From UBA1172 sp002457135 (lineage in GTDB: Bacteria > Pseudomonadota > Alphaproteobacteria > Puniceispirillales > UBA1172), in assembly GCA_965660935.1 (NCBI GenBank), contig CBFIBR010000006.1:1-64000 (forward strand): a stretch of 64,000 bases of DNA, given 5' to 3'. Below the pieces are notes generated by a model, which saw only the letters and a list, made by a program, of their open reading frames with translations, searched no databases and was not told the DNA's origin. Position 1 is the stretch's first letter. The number at the start of each line of letters is the position of its first letter. The translations under genes and the position numbers were made by a program. Below are positions 16,511 to 26,020 of this stretch, in pieces.

Positions 16511-18916
16511 ATGAAATTTACCTGGAACTGGCTCAAGGATCACCTCGACACCGAGGCCGGGATGGCTGAAATCCTCGATGCCCTGCCGATGCTGGGGCTT
16601 GAGGTCGAAAGCATTGAGGACAAGGGCAAGGAGCTTGCCGCCTTTACCATCGCCCGTATCGTTGAGGCCAATCCCCACCCCAATGCTGACAGCCTCAGGG
16701 TCTGCCGTGTTGATACCGGTGATGGCGAGATTGAGGTTGTCTGCGGCGCGCCCAACGCCCGTGCCGGGCTGGTTGGTGTGTTTGCGCCGGTTGGCTCCTA
16801 CGTTCCGGGGATTGACCTGACCCTGACCGAGGCTGAAATCCGGGGCGTGACCTCCCGCGGGATGATGTGTTCCGAACGTGAAATGATGCTGTCCGATGAA
16901 CATGACGGTATTATCGAACTGGATGCCGATGCCCCGGTGGGCCAGGCCTTTGCGCCATGGGCCGGGCTTGATGACCCCATGATTGAAATCGCCATCACCC
17001 CCAACCGGGCTGATTGCCTGGGTGTGCGCGGGATTGCCCGTGATCTGGCCGCCGCCGGGTTCGGCACGCTCAAGCCGCTTGAGGCCGCCTCCATTACAAC
17101 CAGGGTCGCAAGCCGCGTGAAATGGGCGATTGATCTGCCAGCGGGGCAGGACCATCTGGTGCCGAGGGTTTCGGGGCGTTCCTTTATCGGCGTCAACAAC
17201 GCCTCATCCCCCGCCTGGATGCAGCAGCGTCTGACCGCGGTGGGCCAGCGGCCGATTTCCGCGCTGGTGGATATCACCAACTACATCATGATTGATCTGG
17301 GCCGCCCCCTGCACGCCTATGACATCGACAGGATCAAGGGCGATACCCTGACCATCCGTCTGGCCCATAATGGTGAGCAGATGGAAGCCCTCAATGAGAA
17401 GACCTATACCCTCGATGACACCATGCTGGTGATCGGTGATGCCGACGGTGCCGATGATCTGGCCGGGATCATGGGTGGCCAGCGCAGCGGTATTACCGAT
17501 GACACCATGGCCATGTTCCTTGAAATGGCGGTTTTCGACCCGATCAGCGTGGCCACAACCGGCCGCAAGCTGAATATTCATTCCGATGCCCGCTACCGGT
17601 TTGAACGCGGCCTCGATGTCACCTCACCCGACTGGGCGATGGATTATGTCTCTGCCATGGTGATGGATATCTGCGGCGGTGAGGCCAGCGAGATTGAATG
17701 TGCCGGCCCGGGCGCTGACTGGGAGCGCAGCATCGCCTTCCGTCCTGCCCGTGTGGCTGAGCTGTCGGGCGTTGAGGTGGATCCGGGCAAGCAGGACGAC
17801 ATCCTGACAACGCTTGGTTTCACGATCACCAGGGATGATGCCGATCACTGGCAGGTTTCCCCGCCGCCATGGCGCGGTGATATTGACGGTGCAGCCGATC
17901 TGGTCGAAGAGGTGATCCGCATCAACGGTTTTGATGCCATCCCTGAGCTGGCCCTGCCGCGCCTTTCGGTGGTGGGCCACCCGGCGGTTGATGCCAGCCA
18001 GAAACGCCCGCACAGCCTGCGACGCCTGTTGGCCGGTCGCGGCATGATGGAAGCGGTGACGTTCTCATTCCTTGATCGCAAGACCGCTGAACGTTTTGGT
18101 GGCGGGGCTGAGGCCATGCAGCTGGTTAACCCGATCAGCACTGATCTGGATACGATGCGGCCCACGATCCTGCCGAACCTGCTTTCCGCGATCAGCCGCA
18201 ACGCCGCCCGTGGTGAGGCTGATGCCGCCATGTTTGAGGTTGGACCGGTATTCCCCGGTGATGGCCCTGATGATCAGCGCACTGTTGCCGCCGGGGTCCG
18301 TCATGGCACCAATGCCACCCGCAACTGGCATGGTGAGCCGCGCGGCGTGGACTGGGCCGATGCCAAGGCTGATGCACTGGCGGTGCTGGACGGGCTGGGC
18401 GTTAACACAGACAGCCTGCAATCCATGCCTGAGGCACCGGGCTGGTATCATCCGGGCCAGTCGGGGGCGCTCTGCCAGGGCCGGAAAGTGCTGGCGCATT
18501 TTGGTGCGCTCCACCCGTCGGTGCTGGATGCGTTTGATCTGCGCGGCCCTGCCGCCGCGTTTGAAGTGGTGCTGGATGATGTCAATCTGCCCAAGGCCAA
18601 GGGGCCGGCCCGGCCGCTGGTTCAGCTATCGGCGTTTCAGCCGGTCAGCCGTGACTTTGCTTTCATGCTGGATGCGGATGTTACAGCCGAACAGCTGCTG
18701 CGTGCCATCAGGGGCGCGGGCAAACCGCTGGTCAGTGATGCGTCCGTGTTTGATGTTTATGCCGGCAAGGGGATCGGCGATGGCCGCAAGTCCGTTGCGG
18801 TTTCGGTCACGCTCCAGCCCGTCAAGGCAACCCTCCGCGACGAAGAAATAGAGGCTGTCTCCACCGCCATTATTGAGGCCGTGGCCAAGCATTGCGGCGG
18901 TGAGCTGAGGGGTTAG
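16511..18916 (+). CDS. pheT: Phenylalanine--tRNA ligase beta subunit
   Basis: This 801-residue subunit contains, in order, a tRNA-binding OB fold (residues about 40-150), the B3/B4 editing domain that hydrolyses Tyr-tRNA-Phe (about 210-390), the B5 domain, the catalytic-like core, and the C-terminal ferredoxin-fold anticodon-binding domain (about 705-800, including FQPVSRDFAFMLDADV). It pairs with PheS. Length is normal. The gene is convergent with leuA with 31 bases between the stops, and no clear terminator hairpin is visible there. Confidence 0.97.
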   Translation: MKFTWNWLKDHLDTEAGMAEILDALPMLGLEVESIEDKGKELAAFTIARIVEANPHPNADSLRVCRVDTGDGEIEVVCGAPNARAGLVGVFAPVGSYVPGIDLTLTEAEIRGVTSRGMMCSEREMMLSDEHDGIIELDADAPVGQAFAPWAGLDDPMIEIAITPNRADCLGVRGIARDLAAAGFGTLKPLEAASITTRVASRVKWAIDLPAGQDHLVPRVSGRSFIGVNNASSPAWMQQRLTAVGQRPISALVDITNYIMIDLGRPLHAYDIDRIKGDTLTIRLAHNGEQMEALNEKTYTLDDTMLVIGDADGADDLAGIMGGQRSGITDDTMAMFLEMAVFDPISVATTGRKLNIHSDARYRFERGLDVTSPDWAMDYVSAMVMDICGGEASEIECAGPGADWERSIAFRPARVAELSGVEVDPGKQDDILTTLGFTITRDDADHWQVSPPPWRGDIDGAADLVEEVIRINGFDAIPELALPRLSVVGHPAVDASQKRPHSLRRLLAGRGMMEAVTFSFLDRKTAERFGGGAEAMQLVNPISTDLDTMRPTILPNLLSAISRNAARGEADAAMFEVGPVFPGDGPDDQRTVAAGVRHGTNATRNWHGEPRGVDWADAKADALAVLDGLGVNTDSLQSMPEAPGWYHPGQSGALCQGRKVLAHFGALHPSVLDAFDLRGPAAAFEVVLDDVNLPKAKGPARPLVQLSAFQPVSRDFAFMLDADVTAEQLLRAIRGAGKPLVSDASVFDVYAGKGIGDGRKSVAVSVTLQPVKATLRDEEIEAVSTAIIEAVAKHCGGELRG

Positions 18917-18947
18917 CCTCCAGCCTCTCTCTCTTTATCTTTTAACG

Positions 18948-20666
18948 CTAAATCCGGTTGATCGCTGAAATCACGGCCTTGATCGGGGCCTTGGTGATTG
19001 AGGTGTCAATCCCGGCACCAAAGACACTGCGGCCTGTTTCATCCGGCACTTTCAGCTCGACATAGGCGGCGGCCTCAGCGCGGGATGTTGCGCTGCGTGT
19101 ATTCTGGCCGAAATCCGCCAGCCTGAAGCTGAGCCCGAACTGCTCCCTCATGCCATCAACAAAGGCTGATATCGGCCCGTTGCCGGTGGCGGTGAAGCTG
19201 ACCTCAACGCCGTCATGCAGCACCGTGGCGCTGATCTGTTCCAGATCACTGCCCCGACTGACCTTCTGGCTGTCAAAGGCAACCAGCGCGAACGGGGCTT
19301 CCGTATCGAGGTATTCCTGGCTGAAAATTTCAAAAATATCCTTGCTGGTGATTTCCTTGCCGGTGGTATCGGCGACTTTCTGGACAGTCTTGCTGAGTTC
19401 GATTTCAGCACCCCGAGGCAGGCGGATATGGTGATCAGCCTCCAGCAGATAGGCGACACCGCCCTTGCCGGATTGTGAATTGACGCGAATGATCGCTTCG
19501 AACGTGCGGCCGATATCCGCCGGATCAATCGGCAGGTACGGAACCTCCCAATACGGCTCATTGGCGCTGGCAATGGCATCCATGCCCTTGCGGATAGCAT
19601 CCTGATGACTGCCCGAAAAGGCTGTGTGAACCAGCGATCCGGCATAGGGGTGACGCTGATGCACCGGCAGCTGGTTGCAGTATTCCGCGGTTTCGATCAG
19701 GTGATTGATATCCGAGAAATCGAGGTTCGGGTTGACCCCTTGCGTCATCATGTTCAGCCCGAGGGTGACGATATCAACATTGCCGGTCCGCTCACCATTG
19801 CCGAACAGCGTGCCTTCAACACGGTCAGCCCCCGCCATCAGCCCCAGCTCGGTGGCGGCAATGGCGGTTCCCCGGTCATTATGGGGATGCAGTGACAGGA
19901 TCATGCTGTCACGGCGGGTGAAATGACGGTGCATCCATTCGATCTGGTCAGCGTGGATATTGGGGGTGGACATTTCCACCGTGGCCGGCAGGTTCATGAT
20001 GCAGCGATTATCAGGGGTTGGCTGCCAGACATCCATCACCGCTTCACAGACCTCCAGCGCGTATTCCAGCTCGGTTCCGGTGAAACTCTCAGGCGAATAT
20101 TGCAGTTGCAGGTTGGTGCTGGCCAGCCTGCTGATCCGGTCAGCGACCATTTTCGCGCCATCAACGGCGATTTGCTTCACCCCTGCACGGTCTTCACGGA
20201 AAACCACCCGGCGTTGCAGGGTAGAGGTGGAATTGTAGATATGCAGGATGGCGTTTTTCGACCCTTCAAGCGCATCAAAAGTGGCATCCACCAGATGTTC
20301 CCGCGCCTGGGTCAGGACCTGAATGCAGACATCATCAGGAATATGCCCGCCCTCAATCAGCTCACGGCAGAAATTGAAATCGGTGTCAGAGGCAGACGGG
20401 AAACCAACCTCGATTTCCTTGAAACCCATTTCCACCAGCAGCTTGAACATCGCCATCTTGCGGGCGCTGTCCATCGGTTCGATAAGCGCCTGGTTGCCAT
20501 CGCGCAGGTCAACACTGCACCAGATCGGGGCTGTGGTGATGGTGCGTGAAGGCCAGGTGCGGTCATGGAGAGGCAACGGCTCATAAGGGCGGTAACGGCT
20601 ATGGGCCTGATCCTTGCTGGATCGGTCATTGCTGGGAGATGTCATGGTTTGGTCCGGTTCTGTCAT
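18948..20666 (-). CDS. leuA: 2-isopropylmalate synthase
   Basis: LeuA condenses acetyl-CoA with 2-oxoisovalerate, the first committed step of leucine synthesis. The protein is of the long form (about 572 residues from this start), with the metal-binding RDGNQALIEPM loop and SLHPHNDRGTA (the HxH metal site) in the TIM barrel. The C-terminal regulatory domain that binds leucine is present (residues about 430-570). The start is uncertain: ATG at 20666 and ATG at 20645 both lack a good ribosome binding site, which fits translation coupled to an upstream leader. A leucine-rich leader reading frame ends 41 bases upstream. Confidence 0.94.
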   Translation of the reverse strand: MTEPDQTMTSPSNDRSSKDQAHSRYRPYEPLPLHDRTWPSRTITTAPIWCSVDLRDGNQALIEPMDSARKMAMFKLLVEMGFKEIEVGFPSASDTDFNFCRELIEGGHIPDDVCIQVLTQAREHLVDATFDALEGSKNAILHIYNSTSTLQRRVVFREDRAGVKQIAVDGAKMVADRISRLASTNLQLQYSPESFTGTELEYALEVCEAVMDVWQPTPDNRCIMNLPATVEMSTPNIHADQIEWMHRHFTRRDSMILSLHPHNDRGTAIAATELGLMAGADRVEGTLFGNGERTGNVDIVTLGLNMMTQGVNPNLDFSDINHLIETAEYCNQLPVHQRHPYAGSLVHTAFSGSHQDAIRKGMDAIASANEPYWEVPYLPIDPADIGRTFEAIIRVNSQSGKGGVAYLLEADHHIRLPRGAEIELSKTVQKVADTTGKEITSKDIFEIFSQEYLDTEAPFALVAFDSQKVSRGSDLEQISATVLHDGVEVSFTATGNGPISAFVDGMREQFGLSFRLADFGQNTRSATSRAEAAAYVELKVPDETGRSVFGAGIDTSITKAPIKAVISAINRI

Positions 20667-20707
20667 GTTCGAGGTTAAAACGCCTATAGGCAACGCAAAT
20701 CCCGACC

Positions 20708-20779
20708 CTAGCCCCTTTCAGCGGCGAGAGCCGGGCTGGCAAGTCGTAGCAGGAATAATGCCTTCAGAACCTTGGTCAT
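20708..20779 (-). CDS. leuL: Leucine-rich leader peptide upstream of leuA
   Basis: A 23-codon open frame starts with ATG at 20779 and ends with TAG at 20708. Leucine occupies codons 5, 8, 10, 11, 13 and 18, using CTG, TTA, CTG, CTA, CTT and CTC, including the TTA and CTA codons that are rare in this GC-rich genome. The density and position match the leader peptides that govern attenuation of leuA in other proteobacteria. Overlapping base pairing is possible at the end of the leader (CCAGCCC with GGGGCTAGG). No clean U-tailed terminator is visible before leuA, so the control may act on translation or through another RNA fold. The gene symbol is by analogy. Confidence 0.65.
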   Translation of the reverse strand: MTKVLKALFLLRLASPALAAERG

Positions 20780-20785
20780 AATTAC

Positions 20786-20815
20786 GTTCTAGTGCATTGC
20801 GATCAGGCTGGTCAA
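20786..20815 (-). promoter_or_regulatory. Predicted leuA promoter
   Basis: On the minus strand TTGACC (20815-20810) and TAGAAC (20791-20786) are separated by 18 bp, a fair match to a housekeeping promoter. The leader ATG is only six bases beyond the -10 box, so transcription would begin at or next to the A of that ATG. The leader would then be translated without an upstream ribosome binding site. This resembles the leaderless trpL described in Sinorhizobium. Confidence 0.5.
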
Positions 20816-20948
20816 GTATTTCAGGGTTTGAGGGGCGCTATCTTGCCGCAAGCCCCAACTGGATATTGCATCCCCGGGCTGAACGGCTTATCTATGGTGC
20901 AGGGACCAGATCGGTATCCCGTCATCTTCACTTTACGGATGCCCATGC

Positions 20949-22751
20949 ATGGCTGAAATTGACCATATCCGCAATTTTTCCATCATTGCCCATATCGACC
21001 ATGGCAAATCCACCCTTGCTGATCGCCTGATCCAGCATTGTGGCGGGCTGACTGATCGTGAGATGAAGGATCAGGTGCTCGATAACATGGAACTGGAACG
21101 CGAGCGCGGGATCACCATCAAGGCCCAGACCGTGCGGCTCAACTACCGGGCCAAGAACGGCAAGGATTATGTCTTCAACCTGATGGACACCCCGGGCCAT
21201 GTTGATTTCGCCTATGAGGTTTCGCGATCACTGGCCGCCTGCGAAGGATCGCTGCTGGTGGTGGATGCATCCCAGGGTGTTGAGGCCCAGACCCTCGCCA
21301 ATGTGTATCAGGCGATTGAGGTTGATCACGAAATCGTCCCGGTGCTGAACAAGATTGATCTGCCCGCCGCCGAACCCGGCCGTGTCCGCAGCCAGATTGA
21401 GGAAGTCATCGGGCTGGATGCCAGCAACGCGATTGAAGCCTCCGCCAAATCCGGGATCGGTATTGACGATGTGCTGGAGGCGCTGGTTGAACGCCTGCCA
21501 GCCCCGACAGGTGACGGGGATGCCCCGCTCAAGGCCATGCTGGTTGACAGCTGGTATGACCCATATCTCGGTGTCATGACGCTGGTCAGGATCAAGGATG
21601 GTGTCCTGAAAAAGGGCATGAAGGTCCGCATGATGGCCACCGGGGCCGCGCATCATATTGAACGCGTTGGCACGTTTTCGCCCAAACCCGTTCTGGTGGA
21701 TAGCCTCGGCCCGGGTGAGATTGGCTTTATCAATGCCGGGATCAAGACAGTGTCGGATGCCAAGGTCGGCGATACCATCACCGATGATCGCCGCCCGGCC
21801 GAAGAACCGCTGGCCGGGTTCAAACCATCCATTTCGGTGGTGTTCTGCGGCCTGTTCCCGCTTGATGCCGGTGAATTCAGTGATCTCCGTGAAGCGCTGG
21901 AAAGACTCAGCCTCAATGACAGTTCGTTTTCGTTTGAGGCGGAAACATCAGCCGCGCTCGGTTTCGGTTTCCGCTGCGGTTTCCTCGGGCTGTTGCACAT
22001 GGAAATCATCCGTGAGCGGCTCAACCGCGAGTTTAACCTTGAGCTGATCACAACGGCCCCGTCGGTGGTTTACCGCATCAACATGACCGATGGTTCAACG
22101 ATTGAGCTGCACAACCCCGCCGATATGCCCGAAGTCACCCGCATCAATTCCATCGAAGAACCCTGGATTGAGGCCACGATCATGACACCGGATGAATACC
22201 TCGGCCCGGTGCTGACGCTCTGCACCGAACGGCGGGGGGAGCAGATGGACCTGACCTATGCCGGCTCCCGCGCCATGGTTGTCTACCGCCTGCCGCTCAA
22301 CGAAGTCGTGTTCGATTTCTACGACAGGCTGAAATCCATCACCAAGGGTTACGCCTCGCTCGATTATAACATTGCCGATTATCGTGAGGGCGATCTGGTC
22401 AAGGTATCCATTCTCGTCAACAGCGACCCGGTGGATGCATTGGCGATGATTGTTCACCGTGAACAATCCGAGGCAAGGGGCCGCGCCATCTGCGCCAGGC
22501 TGAAAGACCTGATCCCGCGCCAGTTGTTCAAGATCGCGCTTCAGGCCGCTATCGGCGGCAAGGTGATTGCGCGTGAAACCGTTGGCGCCCTGCGCAAGGA
22601 CGTCACGGCGAAATGCTATGGCGGTGATATCACGCGAAAGCGGAAGCTGCTGGAAAAGCAGAAAGAGGGCAAGAAGCGGATGCGCCAGTTCGGCAATGTC
22701 GACATCCCGCAGACAGCCTTCCTCGAAGCGCTGAAAATGGGCGATAACTAG
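20949..22751 (+). CDS. lepA: Elongation factor 4 (LepA)
   Basis: This 600-residue translational GTPase back-translocates stalled ribosomes or aids 30S maturation. G1 is AHIDHGKST (residues 14-22), G3 is DTPGH, and G4 is NKID. The C-terminal domain unique to LepA (ends in QTAFLEALKMGD) is present, including the KCYGGDITRKRKLLEKQKEGKKRM-type tRNA-contact stretch. It is divergent from leuA and separated from the leu promoter by about 130 bp. Length is normal. Confidence 0.97.
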   Translation: MAEIDHIRNFSIIAHIDHGKSTLADRLIQHCGGLTDREMKDQVLDNMELERERGITIKAQTVRLNYRAKNGKDYVFNLMDTPGHVDFAYEVSRSLAACEGSLLVVDASQGVEAQTLANVYQAIEVDHEIVPVLNKIDLPAAEPGRVRSQIEEVIGLDASNAIEASAKSGIGIDDVLEALVERLPAPTGDGDAPLKAMLVDSWYDPYLGVMTLVRIKDGVLKKGMKVRMMATGAAHHIERVGTFSPKPVLVDSLGPGEIGFINAGIKTVSDAKVGDTITDDRRPAEEPLAGFKPSISVVFCGLFPLDAGEFSDLREALERLSLNDSSFSFEAETSAALGFGFRCGFLGLLHMEIIRERLNREFNLELITTAPSVVYRINMTDGSTIELHNPADMPEVTRINSIEEPWIEATIMTPDEYLGPVLTLCTERRGEQMDLTYAGSRAMVVYRLPLNEVVFDFYDRLKSITKGYASLDYNIADYREGDLVKVSILVNSDPVDALAMIVHREQSEARGRAICARLKDLIPRQLFKIALQAAIGGKVIARETVGALRKDVTAKCYGGDITRKRKLLEKQKEGKKRMRQFGNVDIPQTAFLEALKMGDN

Positions 22752-22762
22752 ACCAATTCAGG

Positions 22763-23104
22763 CTAGGCCGCCTTCAGCCTCTTCTTCCGGTTGCCAAGCC
22801 AGCGTCCGATCAGCGCGAGAACAAAGCCCGTGACCAGGAATGTCGGGGCCGCGTACCAGTTGAGCAGGGTTGATACACCCGGGTGCCAGATAAACGGCTC
22901 ACAGTCGAGGGCAACAAACAGCCCGCAAGGGTCAATGTACCGGCTGATGATCGATTCAGTCTGCTGCAAACTGGATGGAGCCCACAGAAACCAGATTTCA
23001 CCAACAGCGTGCCATGGCCGGTCTGATGCCATGACATCCTTGTATGTGACCGAAAGCCCAAGCAGGCCAAAGATAAAACCAAAAAGTGTAAAAATATGCT
23101 TCAT
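22763..23104 (-). CDS. Small two-segment membrane protein, unknown function
   Basis: I do not recognise this protein. From the ATG at 23104 it is 113 residues with two hydrophobic segments, FGFIFGLLGLSVTY near the start and FLVTGFVLALIGRWLG near the end, and a basic C-terminal tail (RKKRLKAA). The loop between them holds two cysteines (PCGLFVALDC) and several tryptophans, so a periplasmic loop with a disulfide is possible. A longer frame up to 23179 exists but its extra residues are not membrane-like. No strong ribosome binding site is seen at either start. It is convergent with lepA (11 bases apart). Confidence 0.55.
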   Translation of the reverse strand: MKHIFTLFGFIFGLLGLSVTYKDVMASDRPWHAVGEIWFLWAPSSLQQTESIISRYIDPCGLFVALDCEPFIWHPGVSTLLNWYAAPTFLVTGFVLALIGRWLGNRKKRLKAA

Positions 23105-23298
23105 GCCCGGGATTATGAAGGCATCATTCAGTGGTTGCAACGCTGATGTGATCACATTTTTCGTGAACAGACGGGCCAAAATGTGGCAAATGGTTAACAG
23201 CGAAAACCGGGTGAGCGGATCAGGGATGCTTTTTTACCCGAGGGGGCGGCTTGGTGATTGCATAGCACACCGAAAACCGCTAAAAGTTTCGACTATCC

Positions 23299-23388
23299 GG
23301 AGAGATGGCCGAGCGGTTTAAGGCGCACGCCTGGAAAGCGTGTTGGGGTGCAAGCCCCTCGAGGGTTCGAATCCCTCTCTCTCCGCCA
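23299..23388 (+). tRNA. tRNA-Ser (GGA anticodon), CCA encoded
   Basis: The acceptor arms GGAGAGA and TCTCTCC pair fully. The D arm is GCCGAGCGG-type, and the anticodon stem-loop CACGCCTGGAAAGCGTG carries GGA, which reads UCC and UCU serine codons. A long variable arm (TGGGGTGCAAGCCCC) typical of serine tRNAs follows, then the T arm GAGGGTTCGAATCCCTC. The discriminator is G and CCA is encoded at 23386-23388. Confidence 0.97.
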
Positions 23389-23460
23389 GATTTCCCTTGA
23401 TAATATGATACAAAAGCCCTGGATTTACTCACCTGATGAGGCGGTGGGGCATATTGCGAC

Positions 23461-24189
23461 TTAGCGCTGACTGGCCCGCACCTGTGTTGTGCTGTCAAAA
23501 TAATGGACGCGGCCGGGTTCTGCTATGAGGCCGATGGTGCCAGCTCCGGTGAAGGGCGCAAGGTCGGTTGTCTTGACGATAAATTCCGCACCCGCCGGGG
23601 TTTTGCAATGCACCAGCGCGTTTTCGCCCAGATTTTCCACCAGATCAGGGGTTGCTGTGATGAGTGGCTTTTTGCGTCCGGCTGGCACCAGATGTTCCGG
23701 CCGGATACCGAGGCAGTCCGCATCGCCCTTGAGCAGTTTTTGCCCGGCCCCGGTCAGGTCTTTTGCCATGAAGAAATTCATCTTGGGGCTGCCGATAAAC
23801 TGCGCCACAAACATGTTCTGCGGGTTTTCATAAAGCTCGATCGGGGTGCCGATCTGTTCAATATTCCCGCCACGCAGAACAACGATCTTGTCCGCCAGGG
23901 TCATCGCTTCGACCTGATCATGGGTGACGTAGATCATGGTTGTCCCCAGCCGGCGGTGCAGCCGGGCGATTTCAATCCGTGTCTGGACCCGCAGGGCTGC
24001 ATCAAGGTTGGATAACGGCTCATCAAAGAGGAACACATCGGGTTCCCGCACAATGGCCCGGCCGATGGCAACACGCTGGCGCTGACCCCCTGAAAGCGCC
24101 CTCGGGGTGCGGTCAAGCAGATCGGTGATTTCCAGCGTTTCCGCCGCTGCCCTGATCCTCTGGTCGATTTCATCCTTTGGTGTCTTCGC
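23461..24189 (-). pseudogene. 5'-truncated sugar ABC transporter ATPase (MalK/UgpC type)
   Basis: The reading frame contains the signature LSGGQRQRVAIGRAIV, the Walker B DVFLFDEPLSNLDA, the H-loop (YVTHDQVEAMTLAD) and the complete C-terminal regulatory domain. The Walker A region and about 110 N-terminal residues are missing. The homology can be followed back to AKTPKDEID at about 24189 and then stops abruptly, where the fructokinase fragment begins on the other strand. Without Walker A it cannot bind ATP normally. The part from the internal ATG at 24051 stays open, so the loss is recent or the piece is still under some constraint. Such ATPases energise import of sugars such as trehalose, maltose or glucosides. 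Confidence 0.8.
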
Positions 24190-24197
24190 CTGATCAT

Positions 24198-24515
24198 CTG
24201 GCTGGTATTGCAGGCGATAGCCTGATTGTCCTGACCAGCGGTGAGGGCGGCTCGCACGGGCTTAGCCTCACCGCATCGGCACCATGCCCGGTGTATCCTG
24301 CGCGTAAACTCATTGATACGGTGGGGGCAGGGGATACTTTTATGGCATCAATGTTGGCCTGGTTGAACGAAAATGAGTTCACGGCCCGGCAAGATATCGT
24401 TACCCTTGATGAAAGCGGGCTTCTGGCCATGCTCCGCTGGGCCTCACGGGCGGCATCGCTCAACTGTGAACGCCCCGGGTGCAACCCGCCCTACACCGCT
24501 GAAATACATCCCTGA
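24198..24515 (+). pseudogene. 5'-truncated PfkB-family sugar kinase (fructokinase-like)
   Basis: About 105 residues remain of a PfkB carbohydrate kinase. They include GDSLIVLTSGEGGSHG, the catalytic IDTVGAGDTFMASML with the GAGD anion hole and base, and the final helix with ASRAASLNCERPGCNPP, as in fructokinases. Two thirds of the protein, including the sugar-binding lid, are missing. The homology begins immediately beside the truncated ABC ATPase on the opposite strand. Only a TTG at 24177 could serve as start. It lies 32 bases upstream of zwf, consistent with a former kinase-zwf-pgl-edd-eda operon. Confidence 0.8.
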
Positions 24516-24547
24516 GTAGACTGAGAACCCTGAAAGAATTTCAAGTC

Positions 24548-26020
24548 ATGACTGAATACGCCCATCTTCCCCAATCCGCCGCGGTACCGCCGAGCGATTA
24601 CGTCATCATTGGCGGCACGGGTGATCTGTCCCTGAGGAAGATTTTCCCGGCCCTGTTCCTGCGTTATGCGGCGGGGCAGGTGACTGATGATTTCAGGCTC
24701 TTCGTTGTCAGCAGGCAGGCTGTCTCGCGGGATGAGTTCAGCGCCAAACTGGCCCCCCATTGCAAGGCCGGTATGGAGGGGATGAAGGATGGCGATGCCA
24801 CCCTGGCCCAGTTCATGGAGCTGGTAGAATTCGTCTGCGTTGATATCAGTGAGGCGGGATGCATGGCCGGGCTGGCGGAACACCTGTTGCCGCAGGCTGA
24901 CCCGGGACGGCCGATCATTTTCTATCTGTCGATCACCCCGTCACTGTTCAGTTCAACCTGCCAGCGCATTGCTGAAGCCGGGCTTGCCCTGCCGCAAAGT
25001 CGTCTGGTTGTCGAAAAACCGCTCGGCAAGGACCATGCCTCGGCGCAGGCCATCAATGATGAACTGCTATCCATTTTTGAGGAAAAGCAGATCTATAGGA
25101 TTGATCATTACCTGGGCAAGGAAACAGTCCAGAACCTGATGGCCCTGAGGTTCGCCAATGTCATTTTTGAAGCGCTCTGGAACAACAGCTATATCGATCA
25201 TGTTCAGATCACCGTTGCCGAAACTGTCGGTGTCGGCAATCGCGCTGCCTATTATGACCAGTATGGTGCCATTCGCGATATGTTGCAGAACCACCTTTTG
25301 CAACTGCTTTGCCTGGTGGCAATGGAACCGCCAGCCCGTTTCAACGCTGATCAGGTGCGCAACGAAAAACTGCGGGTCCTGCAAGCCATCCGCCATATCC
25401 AGCCTGATGATATCCGACTTGGCCAGTATCAGGACTATGCCTATGAGGTGGGTAACCCCAGCACCACGGAAACGTATGTTGCCCTCAAACTGCTGATCGA
25501 CAACTGGCGTTGGGCCGGGGTGCCGTTCTATGTCAGGACAGGCAAGAAACTGGGTATTCGCGCATCCGAGATTATCGTGACCTTCAAGGACAGGCCGCAT
25601 GATATCTTTGCCAAAAACGGTATTACCGACACCAAGAACGAAATTCCCAATCGCCTGATTATCCGGGTTCAGCCCCATGAAGGTCTGCGGCTGATGCTGA
25701 CATCAAAGGAACCGGGGCCGGGGGGAATGCGGCTGTTTCCGTCAGAGCTCAATCTCAGTTTCGGGGAGACGTTCAACCAGCGGCTGCCTGAGGCCTATGA
25801 ACGCCTGCTGATGGATATTGCCCGCGGCAACCAGACGCTGTTCATGCGCCTCGATGAAGTGCTGGCGGCATGGGAGCTGATTGACCCCCTTGTCGCCATG
25901 GCGGCGAAATCTGTTCCGGTGCTGTACCGCAGCGGCACGATGGGGCCGGATGATGCCCTGCTATCAAGGGATGACCGCAAATGGCTCGACCCGAAAGATG
26001 AGACGGATGAACCTGGTTGA
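24548..26020 (+). CDS. zwf: Glucose-6-phosphate 1-dehydrogenase
   Basis: This 490-residue enzyme oxidises glucose 6-phosphate to 6-phosphogluconolactone, giving NADPH or NADH. The nucleotide site is GGTGDLSLRK near residue 20, followed by VVEKPLGKDHASAQ and the active-site RIDHYLGKE near residue 180, with the catalytic His in that motif. Length is normal. It opens the Entner-Doudoroff set: pgl overlaps its end by 14 bases, then edd and eda follow with overlaps or three-base gaps. No gnd is present here, so carbon goes to KDPG. Confidence 0.97.
   Translation: MTEYAHLPQSAAVPPSDYVIIGGTGDLSLRKIFPALFLRYAAGQVTDDFRLFVVSRQAVSRDEFSAKLAPHCKAGMEGMKDGDATLAQFMELVEFVCVDISEAGCMAGLAEHLLPQADPGRPIIFYLSITPSLFSSTCQRIAEAGLALPQSRLVVEKPLGKDHASAQAINDELLSIFEEKQIYRIDHYLGKETVQNLMALRFANVIFEALWNNSYIDHVQITVAETVGVGNRAAYYDQYGAIRDMLQNHLLQLLCLVAMEPPARFNADQVRNEKLRVLQAIRHIQPDDIRLGQYQDYAYEVGNPSTTETYVALKLLIDNWRWAGVPFYVRTGKKLGIRASEIIVTFKDRPHDIFAKNGITDTKNEIPNRLIIRVQPHEGLRLMLTSKEPGPGGMRLFPSELNLSFGETFNQRLPEAYERLLMDIARGNQTLFMRLDEVLAAWELIDPLVAMAAKSVPVLYRSGTMGPDDALLSRDDRKWLDPKDETDEPG

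Noticed and set aside
15749..17155. Long minus-strand open frame of 468 codons across pheS and pheT
   Set aside because: It lies entirely over two well-conserved genes in GC-rich DNA where reverse frames stay open by codon bias; the translation has no recognisable domain.
20660..20710. Intrinsic attenuator terminator before leuA
   Set aside because: GCCTATAGGC and the TTTT nearby look suggestive, but the stem would have only three pairs; not supported as a terminator.
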